From contig JAISAX010000043.1 of NCBI GenBank assembly GCA_031266495.1, positions 1-6,744 of the forward strand: a stretch of DNA of 6,744 nt. The letters are read 5' to 3'. Source of the DNA: Opitutaceae bacterium. GTDB lineage: Bacteria > Verrucomicrobiota > Verrucomicrobiae > Opitutales > Opitutaceae. This document shows positions 1 through 5,244 of this stretch, in pieces. The stretch's first letter is position 1. The number at the start of each line of letters is the position of its first letter. Under the pieces are notes generated by a model. It was not told the origin of the DNA. It saw only the letters and a list, made by a program, of their open reading frames with translations, and did no database searches. The position numbers and the translations under genes were made by a program.

Positions 1-778
1 AGGGGGCGCGGAGGGCGGGGTCGCGGGTGAGGCACATGCGGCAGTTGTAGGCTTGCACGCAGGCGTCGCCGGAGCCGGTCGGGAGGGGGGGGCGGGGGGA
101 GATGCCGGGGAGGAGGCCGCTGGCGGGGTCGCCTTCGCGTATCCAGGGGCTGACGGGGATTTCGAACTGGTGGTGTTCGCGGATTTGCACACCGTTGAGG
201 AGTTCGCCGTAACGGTCGTTGCCTTCGCGTCCGATGGTGAAGGGGACTCCGGCGGCGGCCATGAGGTCGCCTTCATAGGTGCAGTCCATGAAAAACGGGG
301 CGCGGACAGTGAGGCCGCTTTCGAGACGGATTTCGCGGATGCGGTTGTCGGTGACCGTAACGGCGGTGGCGGCGGCGGCGGCGGTGGTGCCGGTGGGGAG
401 AAACTGGCGGTGGACGAGGGTGAGGCGGTCGGAGCCGAGTCCGGCTTCGGCGAGCATTTTTTGGTAAACGGCGGAGGCGGCGGAGGGTTCGAAGCGCCAT
501 TCTTCCCCGGTGCCGTAGTGTTCGCCGAGGCGGCGGTAAAATTCGCGGGCGATGCCTCCGATGGTGGTTTTGTTGCCGAAATCGGTGAGGCCGAGTCCGC
601 CCGTGGTGAGCCCGCCGAGATGGGCGCCGTTGTTGAGCAGCACGACGCGGAGGCCGCGGCGGACTGCCGTAATGGCCGCAACAATACCGGAGGAAGTGCC
701 GCCGTAAATGCAGAGATCGGCGGCAAGCGTCTGGCCTGCGCGGGTGTCGTGTTCGGTGTTGTAATAATTCAGGGACAT
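1..778 (-). CDS. FAD-dependent oxidoreductase, N-terminal part (cut by left edge)
   Basis: Reading the minus strand from the ATG at 778-776 gives 259 uninterrupted codons, open at the window edge. Residues 22-31 (LCIYGGTSSG) form a beta strand plus the glycine-rich loop of a Rossmann FAD-binding fold, followed by a hydrophobic helix and a second strand (VVLL). The LGGLTTGGLGLTD stretch near residue 55 and CTYEGDL at 166-172, followed by AAAG, are typical of the FAD-dependent oxidoreductase family usually assigned to PF12831. YNCRMCLT at 244-251 is another stretch I recognise from that family. No signal peptide is visible, so a cytoplasmic location is likely. The redox substrate is unknown; relatives in Verrucomicrobiota and Planctomycetota often lie in carbohydrate loci. 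A run of GCC codons near residue 140 makes an alanine-rich stretch. The gene diverges from an AraC regulator that may control it. No Shine-Dalgarno is seen: a heptamer array almost abuts the start codon. Confidence 0.85.
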   Translation of the reverse strand, partial: MSLNYYNTEHDTRAGQTLAADLCIYGGTSSGIVAAITAVRRGLRVVLLNNGAHLGGLTTGGLGLTDFGNKTTIGGIAREFYRRLGEHYGTGEEWRFEPSAASAVYQKMLAEAGLGSDRLTLVHRQFLPTGTTAAAAATAVTVTDNRIREIRLESGLTVRAPFFMDCTYEGDLMAAAGVPFTIGREGNDRYGELLNGVQIREHHQFEIPVSPWIREGDPASGLLPGISPRPPLPTGSGDACVQAYNCRMCLTRDPALRAP

Positions 779-780
779 CG

Positions 781-808
781 GGAGTGCGGAGTGTGGAATG
801 CGGAATGA
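781..808. repeat. Heptanucleotide tandem array, 4 units
   Basis: Four contiguous 7-base units, GGAGTGC, GGAGTGT, GGAATGC and GGAATGA. On the minus strand they lie 2 bases upstream of the oxidoreductase start codon, where a ribosome binding site would be expected. In minus-strand reading the units take the form xCATTCC/xCACTCC, which resembles the CATTCTA array at 2852-2879. Confidence 0.75.
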
Positions 809-820
809 GCGGGGCGCGGA

Positions 821-852
821 GCGTGGCGGTGTGGTGGCGTGGCGGTGTGGTG
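821..852. repeat. Perfect 16-bp tandem duplication
   Basis: The 16-mer GCGTGGCGGTGTGGTG occurs twice head to tail, at 821-836 and 837-852, in the leader between the divergent oxidoreductase and AraC genes. It looks like a recent slippage duplication of G/T-rich DNA. No regulatory role is evident. Confidence 0.9.
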
Positions 853-912
853 AATGTTTCCCTGAAAGTTGCGAATGGAGAGCGGGCCGGGCGAGAATGG
901 AGACTGGCGTTT

Positions 913-920
913 TTTATACT
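913..920. promoter_or_regulatory. Candidate overlapping divergent -10 elements
   Basis: This is the only AT-rich stretch between the divergent genes. TATACT at 915-920 differs from TATAAT at one position and lies 20 bases before the AraC ATG at 941. On the minus strand, TATAAA at 918-913 could serve the oxidoreductase, with a weak TTTTCA about 17 bases further upstream. No convincing -35 is seen for the AraC direction. This is a sequence match only. Confidence 0.3.
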
Positions 921-940
921 TTCGCTTATCTGTTTTGAAA

Positions 941-1921
941 ATGTCGCGTCTCCGTCCTTCCGTTTCCATTTCCGTTTCCTCCAGAGCCGTTCTTGCTTCC
1001 GGGTCCGTTGCCGGGACGTCGGAGCGGCCGCTGGCGCAGGTGGACCCGGAGGCGCCGATGCACGCATGGGGCGGGTTGCGGTCAGAGTTGTTGTGGGTGT
1101 ACGACGGTCTGGTGGAAGAGGCTGCGCGCGATGTAGTGACGGATCGGAGACATGGTTACTGGACGTGGCTGTTGCTGGAGGGCGCTGTGCGGGTGGGGGA
1201 GGGGCGGGGCGCAGTCCGTGCGAAGGCGGGGGAGTGGATCGTGTGCCCGCACGAGGCGGGGAGGCAGGTGTTCGAGCCGGGGTCGCGGATCGTGTCGGTG
1301 CATTTCCGGGCGCAATGGCCGTCGGGGGAGAATCTGTTTGTCGGGAGCCAGGCGCATGTATTCCCGGCGCCGCGGTATCCGAAGCTGGAGCGGACAGCGC
1401 GGGCGTTGTGCCGGATCGCGGGGGCGCATTTTCCGGGGGTGACACAGCATTTGTTGATACAGTCCACGGACTACCGGACGTTCTGGCGGTTGCAAAAGAC
1501 GTTCGCGCAGTGGTTGCTGGATTTTTCAGACGCGCTGGTGGCGGAGGGGCGGGTGTTCGCGCAGTCGGGCGAATGCGATCCGCGGGTGGTGCGGGCGGCG
1601 CATTGTCTGAACAGCGCGCCGTTGAACGAGCCGTTTCCCGGCGAGCGGTTGCGACAGGAAACCGGTTTGGGACGGGCGCGGATCGAACAGTTGTTTTACG
1701 AGCAGTTCGGGCTGCATACGAAGGAGTACTGGAACCGTCTGCGCGCACAGGCGGCGATGCACGATCTGGAGGACGGAGGGCGGTCGGTGAAGGAGGTGTG
1801 TCACCGGGTGGGTTTCAAGCAGCCGTCGCATTTCACGAAGTGGTTCGCGCAGCAGGCAGGGGTGTCGCCGCTGGCCTACCGGAACCAGATCATGCGAAAG
1901 CGGGAGACGGCGGGGGTGTGA
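941..1921 (+). CDS. AraC-family transcriptional regulator
   Basis: A 326-residue DNA-binding regulator. The C-terminal part from about residue 211 is an AraC/XylS domain. Helix-turn-helix 1 lies around residues 237-257 (LRQETGLGRARIEQLF). Helix-turn-helix 2 lies around 282-314 (SVKEVCHRVGFKQPSHFTKWF) and is followed by GVSPLAYR, the usual family ending. The N-terminal part, with WLLLEGAVRV, then AGEWIVCPHEAGRQ and VSVHFRA, has the strand pattern of a cupin-like effector domain, commonly a sugar sensor in this family. I chose ATG 941 because it follows the candidate -10 TATACT; upstream starts at TTG 869 or ATG 875 stay open but add residues that look like translated leader. No clear Shine-Dalgarno precedes it. 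The gene diverges from the oxidoreductase and lies upstream of the exported-protein genes, so either could be its target. A palindrome begins 3 bases after the stop codon. Confidence 0.88.
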   Translation: MSRLRPSVSISVSSRAVLASGSVAGTSERPLAQVDPEAPMHAWGGLRSELLWVYDGLVEEAARDVVTDRRHGYWTWLLLEGAVRVGEGRGAVRAKAGEWIVCPHEAGRQVFEPGSRIVSVHFRAQWPSGENLFVGSQAHVFPAPRYPKLERTARALCRIAGAHFPGVTQHLLIQSTDYRTFWRLQKTFAQWLLDFSDALVAEGRVFAQSGECDPRVVRAAHCLNSAPLNEPFPGERLRQETGLGRARIEQLFYEQFGLHTKEYWNRLRAQAAMHDLEDGGRSVKEVCHRVGFKQPSHFTKWFAQQAGVSPLAYRNQIMRKRETAGV

Positions 1922-1923
1922 GT

Positions 1924-1957
1924 GTAAGGCACCGTTTATTTCCTTACGGTGCCTTAC
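1924..1957. repeat. Palindromic element, short copy of the 6339-6498 arm
   Basis: A perfect 12-bp inverted repeat, GTAAGGCACCGT at 1924-1935 and its complement at 1946-1957, encloses the 10-base loop TTATTTCCTT. Positions 1929-1954 match the right arm of the 160-bp element (6473-6498) at 25 of 26 positions, the one change being G1948 versus A6492. The 10 loop bases are identical. No T-run follows, so it is not a classical intrinsic terminator, although a hairpin 3 bases past the AraC stop could protect or end the transcript. Confidence 0.85.
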
Positions 1958-1959
1958 AT

Positions 1960-2000
1960 CCATCCTGTCGCGGGCAGTTCGAGGCCGTGGCACAGGATGG
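1960..2000. repeat. 9-bp inverted repeat next to the palindrome
   Basis: CCATCCTGT at 1960-1968 is exactly complementary to ACAGGATGG at 1992-2000, with 23 bases between. The right arm overlaps a candidate -35 element. It may be a terminator-like stem for the AraC transcript or part of the next gene's control region. There is no U-tract to decide. Confidence 0.5.
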
Positions 2001-2030
2001 CAGGAAACCCGGGCGTTACTATAACGTAAC
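1997..2030 (+). promoter_or_regulatory. Candidate promoter with overlapping palindrome for the pseudopilin gene
   Basis: ATGGCA at 1997-2002 (4 of 6 matches to TTGACA) and TATAAC at 2020-2025 (5 of 6 matches to TATAAT) are separated by exactly 17 bases. The inverted repeat GTTAC-N6-GTAAC (2015-2019 and 2026-2030) brackets the -10, a position where a bound repressor would block transcription. Transcription would start near 2032, about 40 bases before the ATG at 2073. Both promoter and operator are inferred from sequence only. Confidence 0.4.
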
Positions 2031-2072
2031 AATCTCCTCCCGCCCTCCCGCTCTCCTGTCCACGATGTTTCC

Positions 2073-2828
2073 ATGAGATCCACAACTTCGATACCCCGGA
2101 CATTTCGTCCGCCCTGTTCCCGGTTTTGCATGCGTACGCGACGCAGCACCGGAGCCTTTACCCTGGTGGAATTGCTCACCGTTATCGCCATCATCGGCAT
2201 CCTTGCGGCGATCATCATCCCGGCGGCCCAGCGCGTCCGGAAGACTGCCTTGCAGGCCGCCGGACGCAGCAACCTTCGTCAGCTCATGGCCGCCACGCTC
2301 GCCTACACGTCCGAAAACCGCGATTCCCCGCCCGGGCCTGCTGCCCGCGCGCAATATGCCGTTCTCCGGAAAAACGACGAAACGCAACTCTCCTGGGTTC
2401 TCCGTGACTATCTCGGCGTGCCCGCCAAGGCGCTCGACAATACGGTTCTCCCTGCGGTCATCCCGCCGCTTCTCCTCGCCAAATACAATCCCGCCACCAC
2501 CGCCGCCTACTTCGCCCTCGGCAATATTTACCTTTCCAGGACCGAAATGCTGAAACCCTGGGGCGCGACCAATTCCGACTGGAAAGCTTGGTATCCGGAA
2601 TCCTGGCACAACCCCATGATGCTGGCGGCCATTCCCGATCCCTCGCGGCATGTCGCCCTTATGGACCTGGACCTTGAAGTCAGACCCGAAACAGGCGCCG
2701 GTTCCGTCGCCATTGTCGGCGTTATGCCTGTTCCCCTCCATGACAACTCGCGCAACGCCGCCTTCTGGGACGGTCATGTCGCCACTCTTCCCCTCGATTA
2801 CAATCTCTATCCCGGTTACACTCCCTGA
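2073..2828 (+). CDS. Prepilin-type N-terminal methylation / H-X9-DG protein
   Basis: A 251-residue type II secretion-like pseudopilin. A basic leader is followed by GAFTLVELL at 27-35 and a hydrophobic helix to about residue 50, the class III signal processed by a PilD-type prepilin peptidase. The C-terminus has an exact H-X9-DG motif (H223, D233, G234, followed by HV), typical of the very numerous Planctomycetota/Verrucomicrobiota family of prepilin-type processing-associated proteins. The protein is expected to be membrane-anchored and exposed at the periplasmic or outer face; its role is unknown. If Phe29 is mature residue +1, so that Glu33 is the conserved +5, then position -1 is alanine rather than the usual glycine. 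ATG 2073 fits the candidate promoter, but ATG 2130 would give a shorter leader (MRTRRSTG) and is also plausible. It is the first of three consecutive genes for exported proteins. Confidence 0.85.
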   Translation: MRSTTSIPRTFRPPCSRFCMRTRRSTGAFTLVELLTVIAIIGILAAIIIPAAQRVRKTALQAAGRSNLRQLMAATLAYTSENRDSPPGPAARAQYAVLRKNDETQLSWVLRDYLGVPAKALDNTVLPAVIPPLLLAKYNPATTAAYFALGNIYLSRTEMLKPWGATNSDWKAWYPESWHNPMMLAAIPDPSRHVALMDLDLEVRPETGAGSVAIVGVMPVPLHDNSRNAAFWDGHVATLPLDYNLYPGYTP

Positions 2829-2851
2829 ACATTCCGCCGCCCCCCCCTCGC

Positions 2852-2879
2852 CATTCTTCATTCTACATTCTACATTCGT
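2852..2879. repeat. Heptanucleotide tandem array, 4 units
   Basis: Four 7-base units, CATTCTT, CATTCTA, CATTCTA and CATTCGT, lie 23 bases after the pseudopilin stop codon and run straight into the C-rich tract. They share the CATTC core with the minus-strand reading of the array at 781-808. Confidence 0.8.
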
Positions 2880-2912
2880 CCCCCCTCCCCCCCCCCCCCC
2901 TCTCTCTCTCTC
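2880..2912. repeat. Homopyrimidine tract C6-T-C14-(TC)6
   Basis: A 33-base pure pyrimidine run on the plus strand: six C, one T, fourteen C and six TC dinucleotides, followed by CTGCCTCTC. It lies about 86 bases upstream of the PEP-CTERM start codon. Its architecture is the same as at 3832-3860. Such runs are prone to polymerase slippage and to i-motif, triplex or G-quadruplex structure, and their length may be misassembled. Confidence 0.9.
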
Positions 2913-2924
2913 CTGCCTCTCGCC

Positions 2925-2946
2925 CGTCTGTCATTAAAAACAGACG
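2925..2946. other. 7-bp stem-loop in the pseudopilin/PEP-CTERM intergenic region
   Basis: CGTCTGT at 2925-2931 pairs with ACAGACG at 2940-2946 around the loop CATTAAAA. No T-run follows, so a terminator role is weak. The A-rich DNA just downstream (2964-2998, including TATCAT at 2964-2969) probably holds the promoter and leader of the next gene. Confidence 0.35.
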
Positions 2947-2998
2947 ACAAAACAGCAATCCGGTATCATAACATAAAAACAACTACACACATCATTCC

Positions 2999-3799
2999 AT
3001 GAAAACGTCATTCGCCCGCACTGCCCGCACTGCCCGCATCACCCGCGCCTCCCTCGCCGTCGTGTGTCTTCCACTGGCGCTTTTTTCCGCCGCCGTCACC
3101 ACCACCACCGCCGCCCGCGCCGTGGTGCTCTCCAGCCTTGCCAGCACCGCGCTCCCGCCGGAAGACGTGAGGAACCTCGGCAGTTCTCTTGTCGGCGTAA
3201 GCCCTTCCGACGGAACCACTGCCCGCTATATCGCCGCGGACAATCAGCGGAGCATCACGCAAACCTTCGTCTGGAACAGCGACCTCGCCATGGCGGGACT
3301 CGGACTGCTTGTATCCGGCAACCAAAACACGGTTAGCGGCCAGATGTTCACCGCCTCGCAGGAATTCGCCCTCGACATCCAGGAGATCGATAATGCCACT
3401 TATCCCCGAAAGGTTGTAACAGGCGGGACGATCACCGTGTCATTCACGCTCACTACCGCACTCGTCAACGCAGGCCAGTTTCTCTACATCCGGTTCGACA
3501 CCCCGCTGGCACTGGAAAAAAACAAAAGCTACGGATTCAACCTCCGTCCAACCGGGTTGGTGCCCTCCAATGCCCTGGCCATTGAAAAGTCCATGGCAGC
3601 CTACGCAGACGGTGTGAGCAGCCAGTCCTCATCTGTATCGATCATCGCCACCGACGCCGCTTACGGGAACAACACCAACCTCGCTTACGCCTTCTTCACG
3701 ACCACCGCGCCCGCGCCTGTTCCCGAGCCTGCGACCACGGCGGCCCTTTTTGGCGGACTGACGATTTTGGCCTGTTGTATTTTTCGCCGCCGGGGCTGA
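2999..3799 (+). CDS. PEP-CTERM sorting-domain protein
   Basis: A 266-residue exported protein. The N-terminus has a long basic region followed by a hydrophobic segment and a likely signal-peptidase site near residue 40 (ARA before VVLSS). The C-terminus carries the full PEP-CTERM tripartite signal: VPEPATTAAL, a hydrophobic helix and the basic end FRRRG. This signal is read by the exosortase system (EpsH/XrtA type), which removes the tail and places the protein at the cell surface or in extracellular polymer. The body (about 41-240) is Ser/Thr/Ala-rich and probably beta-rich (ITVSFTLT, FLYIRFDTPLAL), with no domain I recognise. It may be an adhesin or a polysaccharide-associated protein. A 9-bp repeat encodes ART-ART-ARI-TRA in the signal region (3014-3049). 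No Shine-Dalgarno is seen; the leader is A-rich and unstructured. The exosortase gene is not in this window. Confidence 0.88.
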   Translation: MKTSFARTARTARITRASLAVVCLPLALFSAAVTTTTAARAVVLSSLASTALPPEDVRNLGSSLVGVSPSDGTTARYIAADNQRSITQTFVWNSDLAMAGLGLLVSGNQNTVSGQMFTASQEFALDIQEIDNATYPRKVVTGGTITVSFTLTTALVNAGQFLYIRFDTPLALEKNKSYGFNLRPTGLVPSNALAIEKSMAAYADGVSSQSSSVSIIATDAAYGNNTNLAYAFFTTTAPAPVPEPATTAALFGGLTILACCIFRRRG

Positions 3800-3831
3800 C
3801 GAGACAGCGGATACAAGACGGACGTTCACTT

Positions 3832-3860
3832 CCCCCCCCTCCCCCCTCTCTCTCTCTCTC
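3832..3860. repeat. Homopyrimidine tract C8-T-C6-(TC)7
   Basis: Eight C, one T, six C and seven TC dinucleotides, followed by TTGCACCTCTCTC. This is the same C-run, single T, C-run, (TC)n order as at 2880-2912, with similar flanking sequence after it (CTGCCTCTC versus TTGCACCTCTC). It lies about 32 bases upstream of the beta-propeller ATG, so it falls in the leader or core promoter. Confidence 0.9.
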
Positions 3861-3892
3861 TTGCACCTCTCTCTGCGCTCGTGCCATCAACC

Positions 3893-5134
3893 ATGATACC
3901 TCCGGTCATCCGACTGTTTTTTCACATATCTCTCGCCATTCTTGCCACTCTCGCCGCGACCGTGGCCGCCGTTTCAGCACCGCTGGTCCAGCGCATGGTC
4001 GAGAGTCCGGAAGGCTGTTATTTCACGTATCCGCATGCCAACGGATTTTTGCCCGATGGCCGCACCCTGGTGCTGGCGCGTCCCGATGCTCCGCCGCCCG
4101 GAGGCAAGAGCGGCCGCATCACCTTTCTCCTCTTCGATCCGGCGACCGGTGCGACTTCGCCCGCCGGTTCCCTCGCCGGCGTCAAGATGTATTACGGCAT
4201 TTCGCAAACCGGCGTGCTCGTGACCAACGCCGGCAATTCCCTTGTCGTGATGGCACTCTCCGGTGGCGAGGCCACCGCCCGCGTGCTTTGGGAATCCGCC
4301 GCTCCCTGGCGCCTGAGCGATCTTCCGGACATCTCGCCTGACGGCGAAACCGTCCTCGCCGATTTTCACGACTACACCCCGCCCGGCCGTCACCAGATGC
4401 GCCTTTTTCGCGTGGACGGTGACAACGCCGGGGGCGGGCGCGTAGTGCTGGAAAAATCCTGGCTGCTCAACCACACGCATCGCAGCCCGGCCGACCCGGC
4501 GTGGATTCTGTTTTCACACGAAGGCAGCCTCGTCACCGATCGCATGTGGGCCTGGCATCCGGACGCGGCTCCGCAAGGCCGGGCGATTTTTGACCAGATC
4601 GCGCCTGACGGAAAACCCCTCTACATCGGCCACGAACTCGCCATGCACCACAAGCCCGCCGCGCTCGCCGTGGCCTTCGGTAACAGCCCGGGCAGCCCGC
4701 GCGGACTCTACGAGACCGGTTTCGCCGGTTCCGGTGCCGACATCGTGGATACGCCTCATGCCCGCCCGGTTTCGCCCGGCGAACGCGACTGGCACTGCAA
4801 CATCAGCCGCGACGGACGCTGGGCGGTTGTGGACACGATGGGACGCTTCGACGACACCGGCCCCATCCTCCCCGGCTGGGCCGACAACGGCGGCGTGAGC
4901 GACATCGTCGCCGTCAACCTCCGCACCGGCGCCCGGCAATTTCTCCATCGCGGCAGTTTCCTGCGCCCGCACCCCTGGCATCCGCATCCGCACATCAGTC
5001 CGGACGGCCGCCGGGTGATCTGCAACGATGCGCAAACCCGCCGCGTCCGCGTGCTGGAAATCGATCCCGCCGCGCTGGAGGCGTTTCTTGGCGGCGACGG
5101 GCCGGGTGGGACGCCGGTGGTTGCTCGACAATGA
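3893..5134 (+). CDS. Secreted beta-propeller, oligogalacturonate lyase-like
   Basis: A 413-residue exported protein. Residues 1-29 are a Sec signal peptide (hydrophobic LFFHISLAILATLAATVAAVS, cleavage expected after VSA). The rest shows the repeating ISPDG-type loops of TolB/PD40 beta-propellers, at 147-151, DG near 240, SRDG near 305-308 and ISPDG at 368-372. Several features recall oligogalacturonate lyases (polysaccharide lyase family 22): SHEG at 208-211 followed by DRMW, GHE at 246-248, WHCNIS at 300-305, and the His-rich loop HPWHPHPH at 360-367, which could form a metal site. In PL22 these enzymes cleave short oligogalacturonides by beta-elimination with Mn2+ held by histidines. Characterised PL22 enzymes are mostly cytoplasmic, so the signal peptide is notable. 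The enzymatic role is inferred; a non-catalytic propeller is possible. ATG 3893 is preferred over GTG 3881 because it starts right at the signal peptide. Confidence 0.72.
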   Translation: MIPPVIRLFFHISLAILATLAATVAAVSAPLVQRMVESPEGCYFTYPHANGFLPDGRTLVLARPDAPPPGGKSGRITFLLFDPATGATSPAGSLAGVKMYYGISQTGVLVTNAGNSLVVMALSGGEATARVLWESAAPWRLSDLPDISPDGETVLADFHDYTPPGRHQMRLFRVDGDNAGGGRVVLEKSWLLNHTHRSPADPAWILFSHEGSLVTDRMWAWHPDAAPQGRAIFDQIAPDGKPLYIGHELAMHHKPAALAVAFGNSPGSPRGLYETGFAGSGADIVDTPHARPVSPGERDWHCNISRDGRWAVVDTMGRFDDTGPILPGWADNGGVSDIVAVNLRTGARQFLHRGSFLRPHPWHPHPHISPDGRRVICNDAQTRRVRVLEIDPAALEAFLGGDGPGGTPVVARQ

Positions 5135-5244
5135 CAGCCCCGGTGGCTGTCTCCGCGCTACCACCCTGCATCCGGGGGCGGCTGGCCGGCAAGATTCCTG
5201 GCGGCTTGCGATTCTCCGGCGAGGGCGCGCACGCTGGTCACAAC

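Noticed and set aside
53..808. Long plus-strand open frame with Gly/Ala-rich translation
   Set aside because: It is the exact antisense register of the oxidoreductase. The minus strand gives a recognisable FAD-binding protein, while the plus translation is low-complexity.
273..1748. 491-codon minus-strand open frame
   Set aside because: Translation is Arg/Pro/Thr-rich and matches no family; it overlaps both the oxidoreductase in another frame and the AraC gene. High GC makes such frames common.
1924..2000. Classical Rho-independent terminator of the AraC gene
   Set aside because: Strong stems are present but no T-run follows either of them on the plus strand; kept as repeats.
784..2076. 430-codon plus-strand frame overlapping the AraC gene
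   Set aside because: It is shifted relative to the real AraC frame, begins inside the heptamer array and has no domain.
2019..2861. 280-codon minus-strand frame opposite the pseudopilin gene
   Set aside because: Gly-rich antisense shadow; the plus strand carries the prepilin and H-X9-DG motifs.
3881..3892. GTG 3881 as start of the beta-propeller gene
   Set aside because: It adds only MPST before the in-frame ATG 3893, which opens a normal signal peptide.
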